Shown: piece after piece, positions 40,770 to 49,511 of the stretch | Numbering within the stretch: the stretch's first letter is position 1 | Layout: each line of letters opens with the position of its first letter | Assembly (NCBI RefSeq): GCF_001672755.1 | Contig: NZ_LZKI01000185.1 | Location: 1-49,511, forward strand | Source: Mycobacterium colombiense | GTDB taxonomy: Bacteria > Actinomycetota > Actinomycetes > Mycobacteriales > Mycobacteriaceae | Length of the DNA stretch: 49,511 nucleotides | Direction: 5' to 3' | The notes under the pieces: model-generated | What the model saw: the letters and a program-made list of their open reading frames with translations, nothing else | What the model was told of the DNA's origin: nothing | The model's database searches: none | Program-made: the position numbers and the translations under genes

Positions 40770-41867
40770 ATGACCACCGCGACGAGCGGGATCGACGGCA
40801 AGGTCCCCACGCTGGTCATCGATTCCGACGGCGAAACACCCCGGGGGGCTCGGTCCGACTTCTGCCCGCCCCGTTCGGCGCTCGCAGCGGATGCCGAGCA
40901 CGGGTTCCGCCCGGCCGCCGTGCAGTACAAGCAGTTCCGGACGGCCGATGCGCATGCGACACGTCGATACTTCGCCGGCGCGTATCGGCCGGGCTGGCGA
41001 ATCTCCGGGCTCGGCAATCACGCCCTGGTGTCACACCGGCGCAGCGACGCGGGCTCGATGACGGTCGACGAGGTGATGATCCAGGGGCGTGCGACGATCG
41101 AGATTCCGGCGGCGGCCGACACGATTGTGGTGATCCAGCCGCGCGCCGGGTCGTTGAGTGTCGCGGGCGGACCGGTGGCGACGGCGGACTTCCCGATTCT
41201 CGTCGCCCACGGAATGTCTTGCGTATTGCACTGCAACGGTGCGCGTTTCGATGTGGTAACGGTCGAGGCGGACGTACTGCACAAGGTCGCCGCCGATTGG
41301 CACACGTCGTTGGCTCAACAGACCCAGTTCGTGAACTGGCGGCCACGTTCCCGTGCGGCCGTGCGGGCGTGGCATCGAGCGCTGGACTATGTGGTGGCCA
41401 CCCTGGCATCCGCCGACACCGCCAAGCAGCCGCTGATCGCCGCGGGCATGGCCACCCTGGTGGTCGGTGCGCTGCTCGAGTGTTACCCGTCCAACCTCAC
41501 CGAACAGGATCCGGCCAGCGATCTCGCGGTGCCCGACACCCTCAGGGAGGCGGTGTCTTTCATCCACCGTCATGCCTCCGAGGACATCGGCATCAACGAT
41601 GTCGCCGACGCGGTGCACCTGACGCCGCGGGCGGTCCAGTACCTGTTCCGCCGGCAGCTCGACACGACGCCGACGGAGTACATGCGTCGCGTCCGGCTCG
41701 GCCACGCCCACCAAGAGCTGGTGGCGGCGACCGCCGCCGCGTCCACCGTTACCGAAATCGCCCAACGGTGGGGGTTTGCGCATACCGGCCGGTTCGCGGT
41801 GCTCTACCGGCAGACCTACGGTCAGAGCCCGCACACCACGCTGCGGCAGCAGGCCTCGCCCCCCTGA
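40770..41867 (+). CDS. AraC-family transcriptional regulator
   Basis: 365 residues. The N-terminal half (about 50-240) is a ligand-binding domain of the AraC-binding-like type, and the C-terminal double helix-turn-helix (about 255-360) shows DIGINDVADAVHLTPRAVQY, LFRRQLDTTPTEYMRRVRLG and a second helix pair ending in RWGFAHTGRFAVLYRQTYGQ. It resembles regulators of aromatic or oxygenase genes. Possible targets are the divergent or adjacent amine oxidase genes; the sequence does not prove this. Confidence 0.92.
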   Translation: MTTATSGIDGKVPTLVIDSDGETPRGARSDFCPPRSALAADAEHGFRPAAVQYKQFRTADAHATRRYFAGAYRPGWRISGLGNHALVSHRRSDAGSMTVDEVMIQGRATIEIPAAADTIVVIQPRAGSLSVAGGPVATADFPILVAHGMSCVLHCNGARFDVVTVEADVLHKVAADWHTSLAQQTQFVNWRPRSRAAVRAWHRALDYVVATLASADTAKQPLIAAGMATLVVGALLECYPSNLTEQDPASDLAVPDTLREAVSFIHRHASEDIGINDVADAVHLTPRAVQYLFRRQLDTTPTEYMRRVRLGHAHQELVAATAAASTVTEIAQRWGFAHTGRFAVLYRQTYGQSPHTTLRQQASPP

Positions 41868-41882
41868 TCGCCGAGCGACCGG

Positions 41883-43310
41883 TCACCCATTCAGTTTGTG
41901 CAGCAGCTGGTTCGCGGCGTAGCGACCGCTGGCCAACGCGCCCGCCACGGTGGACGGATTGTCAACGCCCACAGCCTCGCCTGCCAGATAAAGCCGGTCG
42001 CCGATCGGTCGCTGCAAGCGGCGCCGGTCGTCCAGACCGGAGCCGGGCGGGTGAAACGAATACGCACCGAGCGCGTAGGGGTCGAGGGTCCAGTTCGACG
42101 TTCGCACGTCCGTCAGCGCCACGTTGTCGCCGAACAGCCGGCGGGCCACCGGTAGCGCGCCGGTCAGCAGATCCTTTGGTGCGCAGGATTCCACGAACCG
42201 GCCCCGCCCGCCGCCGTGGAAGGCCACGGCGATGGGACCGGTGGTGCTCGGCAAGGTGAACCATTGCGACCACAGCCCGCCTTGGGGCCCGATGTACTGA
42301 TAGAAAGCGTTGTCTGTCTTCCACTTTCGTTGATCGAAGCGGAAGAAACTCTTCGACAACGCCCCGAAGCCCAGCGCCCGCACCGCTTGGGCATGGCCAT
42401 CGGGCAGCGGCGGATCGAAGGCGATCACACCTGATTTCAGCACGCCGAGGGGGACCGTCACGATCGCGGCGGGTCCCTGGAACGATCTGTCCTTGGTCCG
42501 CACGATGACGGCGCCGTCGCGCTGGACGACGGCGGTGACGGGCGAGTTGAGCTCGATGGTAAGTCCGTCGGCGAGCGATTTCGGCAGGGCGTCATAGCCG
42601 TTCGTGATGACGTCCTGGTCACCACCGGTGTAGTCGCCCTTATCGAAGCTGCCGGCCGAGAGCTGGTTCGCGTCGGCGGCGTACTCGTCCTCGATCTCGG
42701 TGGTGAGGTAGAACTCCAGCTGTGTGCGATCGGCCGTGGACAGCCGTGCGCTGTCGGCGGCGGCTTGCACGGCGGCGCCCAGGCTCCCCGCACCGGCTTG
42801 ACCGCGCGCCCGCTCGACAAACGATCGCCAGGTTGCGCTGTGGTAATCCAGCGGCGCCACGGCGGGATCCACCGCGAGCCCGGCCCACCCGTAGTAGTCG
42901 GTGCTGACCAGCTGGGCCCCTGCCCGCCGGGCCAGCTCGGTCAGCGGGTTGTCCGTTGTGCCGTGAATCCACGACGCACCCAGCTCCAGGGGCGTGCCCC
43001 AGCCGCGATCGGTACACACCCTGCCGCCGATGCGGCCGCGGGCTTCGATGACTCGCACCGGCCGTCCGGCGTCGGCAAGACTGCGCGCGGCGGACAGACC
43101 CGCCATCCCGGCGCCGACGACGAGTATCGACGTGGTGTCGGGCGGCGGCGGATCGGACGGGCGGTCGCTCGCATGCGTCGACGGGTTCGACGCGCAGGCC
43201 GCCGTCAGCCCACCGCCGGCCATGCCGGTCGCGGCCGCGAAGAATGCCCGACGCGACAACCCAGACACGGATCTAAGCGTCTCATAAGAATCGTTTGCCG
43301 GATTTCCCAA
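41883..43310 (-). CDS. FAD-dependent amine oxidase, predicted Tat lipoprotein
   Basis: 475 residues. The N-terminus SRRAFFAAATGMAGGGL followed by TAACAS combines a twin-arginine motif with a lipobox Cys (about residue 39), so export and membrane anchoring are predicted. The FAD motif is VVGAGMAGLSAARSLADA, then GRIGGRVCTDRGWGTPLELG, and the C-terminal FAD contact GDRLYLAGEAVGVDNPSTV. It resembles polyamine oxidases. It would oxidise an amine outside the membrane and release peroxide. It is divergent from the hydrolase gene. Confidence 0.88.
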   Translation of the reverse strand: MGNPANDSYETLRSVSGLSRRAFFAAATGMAGGGLTAACASNPSTHASDRPSDPPPPDTTSILVVGAGMAGLSAARSLADAGRPVRVIEARGRIGGRVCTDRGWGTPLELGASWIHGTTDNPLTELARRAGAQLVSTDYYGWAGLAVDPAVAPLDYHSATWRSFVERARGQAGAGSLGAAVQAAADSARLSTADRTQLEFYLTTEIEDEYAADANQLSAGSFDKGDYTGGDQDVITNGYDALPKSLADGLTIELNSPVTAVVQRDGAVIVRTKDRSFQGPAAIVTVPLGVLKSGVIAFDPPLPDGHAQAVRALGFGALSKSFFRFDQRKWKTDNAFYQYIGPQGGLWSQWFTLPSTTGPIAVAFHGGGRGRFVESCAPKDLLTGALPVARRLFGDNVALTDVRTSNWTLDPYALGAYSFHPPGSGLDDRRRLQRPIGDRLYLAGEAVGVDNPSTVAGALASGRYAANQLLHKLNG

Positions 43311-43387
43311 AAGCGAACCGAACTTGAGGATAAAATCGTCTCATCCTTAGCTGCGGCAATGGGGCTGCGTTCGAGGGGGGAGCGGTG

Positions 43388-44353
43388 ATGAGTGCTCGAC
43401 GATCGGCTCGCCCAATTGACCCTTTTCCCGACCAGTTGCCGCCCAGCGAGACGGTGTCGGTCCGGGCCGTCGACGGCACCCGGCTGCACGCCGAGGTGTT
43501 CGGGCCGCCCGACGGTTATCCGATCGTCTTGACCCACGGCATCACCTGCGCGATCAGGGCGTGGGCCTATCAGATCGCCGACCTGTCCAACGACTATCGG
43601 GTGATCGCCTTCGATCATCGCGGACACGGGCGAAGCGGCGTGCCCCGACCCAGGGGCTACAGCCTCAAACATCTTGCCTCCGACCTGGATTCGGTGCTCG
43701 ATGCGACGCTGGCGCCCCACGAGCGGGCCGTGATCGCCGGTCACTCGATGGGCGGCATCACCATCGCCGCGTGGTCTGAGCGCTACCGCCACAAGGTTTC
43801 CCGTCGCGCCGACGCCGTGGCGCTGATCAACACCACCACCGGAGACTTGATCCGACAGGTGCAGCTATTGCCGGTGCCGTACGGGTTGTCGCCCGCCCGA
43901 GTTCTCGCCGGGCGCGCCTTGATCAACGCGTTCGGTGGCTTTCCGGTCCCGGGTGCCGCCCGCATCCCGAGCCGGTACGTGGTGGCGATGCTGGCCACCG
44001 GACGAGACGCCGATCCGAGCATCGCCAGGCTCGTCTACGAGCTCTTCGAGAAGACATCACCGGCGGGGCGGGCCGGCTGCGCGAGGGCGCTGGTCGCGTC
44101 GCTGGGGTCGCGGTATCTCAACCTGGACGGCCTGACGGTGCCGATGGTGGTCATCGGCAGCGAACGCGACCGCTTGACCCCGATCAGCCAGTCGCGCAGG
44201 ATCGCCCGCACGGCACCCAACCTGATCGAGCTGGTCGAGCTGCCCGGCGGTCACTGTTCGATGCTGGAACAGCCGCGCGAGGTGAATCGTCAGTTGCGCG
44301 CACTCGCCGAGATGGCGATACACAACGCCGCCACCCGGCGGATCAGTTCATAG
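43388..44353 (+). CDS. Alpha/beta hydrolase
   Basis: 321 residues. The oxyanion HG motif (LTHGITCAIRAW), the FDHRGHGRS block, nucleophile Ser in IAGHSMGGITIA, acidic Asp in SERDRLTPI and catalytic His in LPGGHCSMLEQP give a complete triad. ATG at 43388 is favoured over a GTG one codon before because of GGGGGGAG spacing. It lies divergent from the exported amine oxidase and convergent with aofH, with aofH's end overlapping by six bases. The ester or epoxide substrate is unknown. Confidence 0.9.
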   Translation: MSARRSARPIDPFPDQLPPSETVSVRAVDGTRLHAEVFGPPDGYPIVLTHGITCAIRAWAYQIADLSNDYRVIAFDHRGHGRSGVPRPRGYSLKHLASDLDSVLDATLAPHERAVIAGHSMGGITIAAWSERYRHKVSRRADAVALINTTTGDLIRQVQLLPVPYGLSPARVLAGRALINAFGGFPVPGAARIPSRYVVAMLATGRDADPSIARLVYELFEKTSPAGRAGCARALVASLGSRYLNLDGLTVPMVVIGSERDRLTPISQSRRIARTAPNLIELVELPGGHCSMLEQPREVNRQLRALAEMAIHNAATRRISS

Positions 44354-45694
44354 CAGGGCGGCGATCTCGGCGGCCGCGCGCTGCCCGGAGCGGATCGCCC
44401 CATCGAGGAACCCGGTCCACTCGTCGGCCGTTTCGGTGCCGGCCCAGTGAATCGGTCCGACCGGTTCGCGCAGCCACGGCCCGAACCGGGTCCACGACCC
44501 CGGCGGGACCGCGGCGGTCGGGCCGCCGGGCGCGAATTTCTCCACCCCCCAACAATGATCGACGTAATCCAGGGGTTTGAGCGCGTCATCACCGAAAAGC
44601 GTTGCGAAGCAGCGCAACGCGTCGCGGCGACGCTGGTCGCTGGGCAGTGAGTCGAAGGCGCGGGCGTCGACGAAGCCCATCAGGATGCCGGGACCGTCCG
44701 GGTGTGGGCTGACGTCGAAGGTGATGAAAACGGGACCCTCGTCGGACAGCGCCTGCCCGGAAAAGCCGTTGGTCCGCCAGAACGGCGTGGAGTAGGCCGC
44801 GTACGCCTTACTGAGCCGGCCCTGCGGCCAATGCCGGGCGAGTTGCTCGTACTCGGCGGGCAGCGGGGGAGTGAACTCGATCGAGGCGCGGTGGGCCGGC
44901 GGGATGGCGACGATGACGAACCCGGCCTCGGTCTCGCCGACATCGGTCGTGACGGTGACGCCCGCGCCGTGGCGCTCGATTCGGCGCACCGGGGCGTTGA
45001 GCACCACCCGGGTGCCCAGTTCGGCGGCCGCGGCCTCGGCGATCTGTTGGGTGCCGCCGGGGAAGCGGTCCTGTTGGGCGCCGTCTTGGACGTCGAGCAG
45101 CCGGTCCAGGCCGCCGGCCGCGTGCGCGTACCGGGCAGCGTGCAGCATCGACACGTCGTCGGGTTCACATCCCCAGGTCACCCGCGCCACGATCGCCAGC
45201 AGGTCGTGCGAGGAAGCGGTCGCCCGCACCGAGCGCAACCAGCCGCCGAGCGACAGGCCGTCGAGCTCGCGCGCCCGTCGGGCGTCCCACGGCGCCGCCA
45301 GCGGGACGCTGCGCGCGATCCTGTCGAACTGCCACCGCAGCCGGCCGATGTCCACCAGTCCCGTCAGCGAAAGCTTGGGGATGGTGCCGTGATACGCGTG
45401 CGTCCATCCGCGCCAATGGATGAGGTTCTTGCCGTCGTGGTGCGTCGGGGTGGTCGGGACGTCGAGTTCGGCGGCCATCGCCAAGACGGCGTCCTGAGTC
45501 GGCCCGACGAAAGTGCCGCCCAGATCGGCAGGCAATCCGGCGACGCTGCCGGTCAGCGACCGTCCGCCGACCCGGTCGCGACCCTCGAAAACCACCACGT
45601 CATGGCCCTGTTGATACAGCTCGCGCGCCGCGGCGAGTCCGGCAAAGCCCGCTCCGACCACGACAACGTCGACAATCCGCGGGGGTTTTGACAC
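44348..45694 (-). CDS. aofH: Flavin-containing monoamine oxidase AofH
   Basis: 448 residues, the same length as M. tuberculosis Rv3170 and nearly colinear with it (VDVVVVGAGFAGLAAARELY, GGRSLTGSVAGLPADLGGTF, VTWGCEPDDVSMLHAARY, PVGPIHWAGTETADEWTG). It oxidises primary amines to aldehydes with FAD and oxygen. No signal peptide is present, so it is cytoplasmic, unlike the neighbouring amine oxidase. The function of the M. tuberculosis protein is poorly known. It is divergent from the MHS transporter. Confidence 0.94.
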   Translation of the reverse strand: MSKPPRIVDVVVVGAGFAGLAAARELYQQGHDVVVFEGRDRVGGRSLTGSVAGLPADLGGTFVGPTQDAVLAMAAELDVPTTPTHHDGKNLIHWRGWTHAYHGTIPKLSLTGLVDIGRLRWQFDRIARSVPLAAPWDARRARELDGLSLGGWLRSVRATASSHDLLAIVARVTWGCEPDDVSMLHAARYAHAAGGLDRLLDVQDGAQQDRFPGGTQQIAEAAAAELGTRVVLNAPVRRIERHGAGVTVTTDVGETEAGFVIVAIPPAHRASIEFTPPLPAEYEQLARHWPQGRLSKAYAAYSTPFWRTNGFSGQALSDEGPVFITFDVSPHPDGPGILMGFVDARAFDSLPSDQRRRDALRCFATLFGDDALKPLDYVDHCWGVEKFAPGGPTAAVPPGSWTRFGPWLREPVGPIHWAGTETADEWTGFLDGAIRSGQRAAAEIAALL

Positions 45695-45827
45695 GCGGTC
45701 CAGTGAACCGCATTTCTGAGATTTTCATGGCGATTTCTACAAGCCAACTGCCGAACCGGCGGGCGTTTCGCATCACAGCGATGGCAAACATATGCCGACC
45801 GGGCCCTGTTAATTACGCTGCGACCAC

Positions 45828-47144
45828 GTGATTTCCGCCAGTTTTGCCGGTTCGGCGCCGGTCGCGGGCACCAAGCCCGACCTGCGAACCGTGGCCCTGG
45901 GCAGCATGATCGGGACCACCATCGAGTGGTATGACTTCTACCTGTACGCGACCGCGTCGGCGCTGGTCTTCAAACCGCTTTTCTTCCCGAACATCTCACC
46001 GACCGCGGGAACAGTGGCCTCGTTCGCCACCTATGCCGCCGGATTCGGGGCCCGGCCGCTTGGCGCGGTGCTGTCCGGACACTTCGGCGACCGGTTGGGC
46101 CGTAAAGCAGTTCTGGTGGGCGCGTTGGTGGTGATGGGATTGGTCACCACCGCGATCGGAGTGCTGCCGACCTATGCCGAGGCGGGGCTGCTGGCGCCGG
46201 CCCTGCTGGCGTCGCTGCGTGTGCTGCAGGGTCTCGCTGTGGGCGCCGAATGGGGTGGCGCCGCGGTGCTCTCGGTGGAGCATGCGCCGCCCGATCGTCG
46301 CGGATTGTTCGGCAGCTTCACGCAGCTGGGCTCACCGGCCGGCATGCTGCTGGCGACGTCGGTGTTCTTTCTCGCCCGCAGGGCCACCGGGCCCACCGCG
46401 TTCCTAGCCTATGGATGGCGAATCCCGTTCCTGCTCAGCGTCTTTCTGGTCGGAATAGGCCTGTTCGTCCGGCTCAAGCTGACCGACGCCGAGATCTTCG
46501 ACCGGGCCAAGGCGCGTGACGAGCTGGCCCGGCTGCCGATAGTCGAAGTGCTGCGCACCGATTCGCGCAACGTTGCCATCACCACCGGGCTGCGACTCTC
46601 GCAGATCGGGCTTTTCGTGTTGCTGACGACGTATTCTCTTACCTATCTGCAGGATTCGTTCGGCAAGGGCAGCTCCGTGGGCCTGATCGCGGTGCTGGTC
46701 TCGTCGGCCCTGGGTTTCCTGAGTACGCCGGGGTGGGCGCTGCTGTCGGACCGGGTGGGACGGCGGCCACCGTATCTGTTCGGCGCGGTGGCCGGAGTGG
46801 TTGCCCTGGTGTTGTTCTTCGTCGCCGCCGGCAGCGGGTCGGCACTGTGGGTGGTGCTGTCAATCGTGTTCGGCATCAACATCGTTCACGACGCCATGTA
46901 CGGGCCCCAGGCGGCCTGGTTCGCCGAACTCTTCGACACCCGGGTGCGCTACAGCGGCGCCTCCTTGGGCTATCAGATCGGCGCGGTGCTCTCGGGCGGG
47001 TTCGCGCCGTTGATCGCCGCCTCGTTGTTGGTGGTCGGCGGCGGCCGGCCGTGGCTGATCGTGGGCTACTTCGCGGTGCTAGCGTCGATCACGGCCGCCG
47101 CCGCGTACGCGGCGGGCGAGACGCGTGAGGATCACCTCGGATGA
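45828..47144 (+). CDS. MHS-family major facilitator transporter
   Basis: 438 residues with twelve predicted transmembrane segments. GSMIGTTIEWYDFYLYATA at the N-terminus, RPLGAVLSGHFGDRLGRKA between helices 2 and 3, and LQGLAVGAEWGGAAVLSVEH are signatures of the metabolite:H+ symporter family (ProP, ShiA). It probably imports a carboxylate or zwitterion. Start is GTG at 45828. Its stop overlaps the ATG of the monooxygenase as ATGA, so the imported compound may be the monooxygenase substrate. Confidence 0.92.
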   Translation: MISASFAGSAPVAGTKPDLRTVALGSMIGTTIEWYDFYLYATASALVFKPLFFPNISPTAGTVASFATYAAGFGARPLGAVLSGHFGDRLGRKAVLVGALVVMGLVTTAIGVLPTYAEAGLLAPALLASLRVLQGLAVGAEWGGAAVLSVEHAPPDRRGLFGSFTQLGSPAGMLLATSVFFLARRATGPTAFLAYGWRIPFLLSVFLVGIGLFVRLKLTDAEIFDRAKARDELARLPIVEVLRTDSRNVAITTGLRLSQIGLFVLLTTYSLTYLQDSFGKGSSVGLIAVLVSSALGFLSTPGWALLSDRVGRRPPYLFGAVAGVVALVLFFVAAGSGSALWVVLSIVFGINIVHDAMYGPQAAWFAELFDTRVRYSGASLGYQIGAVLSGGFAPLIAASLLVVGGGRPWLIVGYFAVLASITAAAAYAAGETREDHLG

Positions 47145-48508
47145 GTGCACCGCGAAGGATCTTTCTCAACGCCTTCGACATGGCCTGCGTCGGGCACCAG
47201 TCCGCGGGGCTGTGGCGGCACCCCGACGACCAGGGCTATCGCTACCGGGAACTGGGCTATTGGACCGAGTTGGCCCGCATCCTTGAGGCCGGCGGCTTCG
47301 ACGCGCTGTTCCTCGCCGACGTGCTCGGGGTCTACGACGTGTACGGGGGGTCGCGCGACGCGGCGGTGGTCGACGCCGCCCAGTTCCCGGTCAACGATCC
47401 GACGGCCGCGGTCTCGGCGATGGCGGCGGTGACCGAGAGCCTCGGCTTCGGAATCACCTTGTCGCTGACCTACGAGCAGCCGTACGCGCTGGCCCGTAGG
47501 CTCTCGACGCTGGACCACCTCACCGGCGGCCGGGTGGCGTGGAACATCGTTACGTCCTATCTGGACAGTGCCGCAAGGAATTTGGGGCTTGGTGCCCAGA
47601 TCCCGCACGACCAGCGTTACGAGATCGCCGACGAGTACCTCGAGGTCTGTTACAAGCTGTGGGAAGGCTCGTGGGAGGCCGACGCAGTGGTGCGCGACGC
47701 GGAGCGGGGCGTGTTCACCGATCCGGCCAAGGTGCACGACATCGAGCACAAGGGCCGCTACTTCTCGGTCCCCGGCCCCTTCCTGTGCGAGCCGTCGCCG
47801 CAACGCACCCCGGTGCTGTTCCAGGCCGGGGCCTCCCCGCGGGGCGTCCGGTTCGCCGCGGCGCACGCCGAGGCCGTCTTCGTCTCGGGTCCGACGCCGC
47901 AGGTCGTGTCCGGTCCGGTGCGGGCGCTGCGCGCGGCCGCCGCCGAGCTGGGCCGCGACCCCCGTTCCATCAAGGTGTTCACCATGGTGACCCCGGTGGT
48001 CGGCGAGACGCACGACGAGGCCGTCGCCAAGCTGCAGGACTACCGGCGGTTCGTCAGCCCGGCGGGCGCGCTCGCCTTGTTCGGCGGCTGGACCGGGGTC
48101 GACCTGGCCGAGCTCGACCCCGACGAACCGCTGACATACGTCGAGACCGACGCCAACCGCTCGGCGCTGGCATCGTTCACCACCGCCGCGCCGGAACGGG
48201 CGTGGACCGTGCGGGAGCTGGCCGACGAGATCGGCATCGGCGGCCGCGGCCCGGTGCTGGTGGGCTCACCGACCGAGGTGGCCGACGAACTGGAGCGGTG
48301 GGTCGACGAGTCCGACGTCGACGGGTTCAATCTGGCTTACGTGACGACCCCGGGCACCTTCGACGATTTCGCGAAATTCGTTGTCCCCGAGCTGCGCCGG
48401 CGGGGACGAGTGCCCGGGGAGCCGTCGCGCTCCACCCTGCGCCAGCGGCTGGGGGCCGCCGGGCCGCTGCTGCCCGACGATCACCCCGGCGCGAAGCACC
48501 GCCGCTGA
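47141..48508 (+). CDS. NtaA/DmoA-family FMN-dependent monooxygenase
   Basis: 455 residues in the class-C flavin monooxygenase (LLM) group. LNAFDMACVGHQSAGLWRHP, the FMN-site block LSLTYEQPYALARRLSTLDH, GRVAWNIVTSYLDSAARNLG and PQRTPVLFQAGASPRGVRFA are typical of the NtaA/SnaA/DszA branch, which oxidises nitrilotriacetate, sulphur or lipid compounds with reduced FMN from a separate reductase. No flavin reductase gene is adjacent. Translationally coupled to the MHS transporter. The substrate is not known. Confidence 0.93.
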   Translation: MSAPRRIFLNAFDMACVGHQSAGLWRHPDDQGYRYRELGYWTELARILEAGGFDALFLADVLGVYDVYGGSRDAAVVDAAQFPVNDPTAAVSAMAAVTESLGFGITLSLTYEQPYALARRLSTLDHLTGGRVAWNIVTSYLDSAARNLGLGAQIPHDQRYEIADEYLEVCYKLWEGSWEADAVVRDAERGVFTDPAKVHDIEHKGRYFSVPGPFLCEPSPQRTPVLFQAGASPRGVRFAAAHAEAVFVSGPTPQVVSGPVRALRAAAAELGRDPRSIKVFTMVTPVVGETHDEAVAKLQDYRRFVSPAGALALFGGWTGVDLAELDPDEPLTYVETDANRSALASFTTAAPERAWTVRELADEIGIGGRGPVLVGSPTEVADELERWVDESDVDGFNLAYVTTPGTFDDFAKFVVPELRRRGRVPGEPSRSTLRQRLGAAGPLLPDDHPGAKHRR

Positions 48509-48509
48509 A

Positions 48510-49511
48510 CTACGGCGCGACCGTCAGCCAGTCCTTGAACCCGGACGGGTCGTGCCGGCCCAGCGCGCCGTGCTCGTAGAGGCCCCAGCCCTCGACCGGC
48601 TCGCCGTCGCCGTCGCGGCAGAGCGCGCGGCCGACATGGTCGATCACGCCGAAGCCCGCCCGGCCGATGATGGCCGGGTCGGTCATGTCGTAGGTCAGGC
48701 GCTCGGCGAACTTCTCGCCCTTCCACATGCCGTGGATCCAGTCGGAGTCGCCGCCGTAGCCGCCGCCGACGTGAATGGGCACCGGCAGCTTGGACTCGAC
48801 GTCGAAGTGCACCGGGGTGCCGTCGGGGGCGGTGGCGTCGATCGTCGCCCCGGTCGGGATGCGGGTGCCGGAGCGGTAGTGGATCTTGACCCGCGGCCAG
48901 CCCAGTTGCTCGACGCGGCCGTCGCGCCAGATGCGGGTGCAGTCGTTGAGCGAGCGGAACCCGTTGGGCTCCTCCTGGATGATCAGCACGATCGCGAAAT
49001 CGTCGAAGGCCATGGGCACGTACAGCCACCACATGCCCTCGAAGGGCGGGTCGGCGGGGCGTCCCGCGGGCTCGGCCTCGCCGATCGGACGGATGCCCCA
49101 GGACCGGTCGCGGCTGCCCAGCCAGGTGTTGGGGTCGACGGCGATTTCCTCGCCGTCGATGACGATGTGTCCGCTCCAGCTGCCCAGCTGCGCAAAACGC
49201 TGCGCGTCCAGCGTCACCCGGTTGCCCGCCCGCAGGATGTGCGGCTGTTCCTGGACGACGTCGAACAGCCCTTTCCAGGTGAGATCGGCTGCGATGCCTT
49301 CGGTTTCGTCGAGGACGATCCGCAGCTGGTGCAGCGGTTCGATGACCTCGACGCGGTAGCCGTTGACGTGCTGGTTGAGCCGGTCCTGGTCGATGGCGTC
49401 CGAGACGTGCACCGCGGTCTGGGTGTCCCCGCGCCGGACGAGCAGGAACGCATCCTTGACCCCGAGGTTGGGGTAGTACCCGATGCCGCTGATCACGAAG
49501 ATGTTCCCGGT
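48510..49511 (-). CDS. Conserved hypothetical protein, 5' end outside window
   Basis: At least 333 residues; the frame continues to the window edge (upstream codons encode GNIFVISGIGYYPNLGVKDAF), so the true start is beyond it. It is rich in beta strands with repeated paired Trp/Gly motifs (GSWSGHIVIDGEEIAVD, MWWLYVPMAFDDFAIVLIIQ, HGMWKGEKFAERLTYDMTD). This recalls the lipocalin-like CrtC/tocopherol cyclase (DUF7064/7065) group of actinobacterial proteins. No catalytic motif is visible. It converges with the monooxygenase with a 1-bp gap. Confidence 0.75.
   Translation of the reverse strand, partial: TGNIFVISGIGYYPNLGVKDAFLLVRRGDTQTAVHVSDAIDQDRLNQHVNGYRVEVIEPLHQLRIVLDETEGIAADLTWKGLFDVVQEQPHILRAGNRVTLDAQRFAQLGSWSGHIVIDGEEIAVDPNTWLGSRDRSWGIRPIGEAEPAGRPADPPFEGMWWLYVPMAFDDFAIVLIIQEEPNGFRSLNDCTRIWRDGRVEQLGWPRVKIHYRSGTRIPTGATIDATAPDGTPVHFDVESKLPVPIHVGGGYGGDSDWIHGMWKGEKFAERLTYDMTDPAIIGRAGFGVIDHVGRALCRDGDGEPVEGWGLYEHGALGRHDPSGFKDWLTVAP

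Overview
The window is high-GC actinobacterial DNA. It looks like a non-tuberculous, probably slow-growing Mycobacterium. The grounds are a DevR/DosR-DevS pair very close to the M. tuberculosis proteins, an AofH (Rv3170-type) oxidase of identical length, an hsp18 gene matching the M. leprae/M. avium 18-kDa antigen (absent from M. tuberculosis as far as I recall), an Rv0203-type hemophore, UdgX, and SigF-type promoter motifs. No rRNA, tRNA, CRISPR array, insertion sequence or phage gene was seen. All assignments come from reading the sequence; no search was run.

Layout. 1-3 kb: the end of a membrane acyltransferase, then a MacS-like kinase/regulator pair. 3-7.1 kb: a dormancy block with an Acg-like flavoprotein, a PPOX-fold protein and the DosR/DosS pair, with DosR-box-like sites upstream of acg and dosR. 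7.1-13 kb: PAS-ANTAR and GAF-ANTAR proteins, hsp18 divergent from a MerR regulator, a DUF1360 membrane protein and two flavin reductases. 13-20.6 kb: zinc alcohol dehydrogenase, GlgX, SDR, aldo/keto reductase and two exported or anchored proteins. 20.7-28.5 kb: hemerythrin-like protein, UdgX, ThDP enzyme, topoisomerase IB, hemophore, NmrA-like protein, a CsbD-like stress protein, DUF3349 and an EEP nuclease. 28.5-31.6 kb: a four-gene cassette (GT2, acyl-CoA dehydrogenase-like, PIG-L deacetylase, NodS-like methyltransferase) with stop/start overlaps at every junction. 31.6-34.7 kb: nucleotidyltransferase-fold protein, a small basic protein and catalase KatE. 34.8-39.4 kb: CheB, a STAS-HATPase fusion, CheR-PAS and a second CheB, with no motility genes in view. 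39.5-49.5 kb: GT4 glycosyltransferase, AraC regulator, two amine oxidases (one a predicted Tat lipoprotein, one AofH), an alpha/beta hydrolase, an MHS transporter coupled to an FMN monooxygenase, and a partial conserved protein.

The unifying theme is stress and dormancy physiology. Motifs of the form GGTTT-N14-17-GGGTA stand before at least eight transcription units (DUF1360, glgX, hemerythrin-udgX, DUF3349, the GT2 cassette, the nucleotidyltransferase, katE, cheB), and two weaker ones precede the CsbD-like and DUF7218-like genes. This suggests a SigF general-stress island next to a DosR hypoxia island. The two least explained systems are the GT2/ACAD/PIG-L/methyltransferase cassette and the CheB/STAS-HATPase/CheR-PAS/CheB module, which could feed a methylation or partner-switching signal into sigma-factor control rather than chemotaxis.
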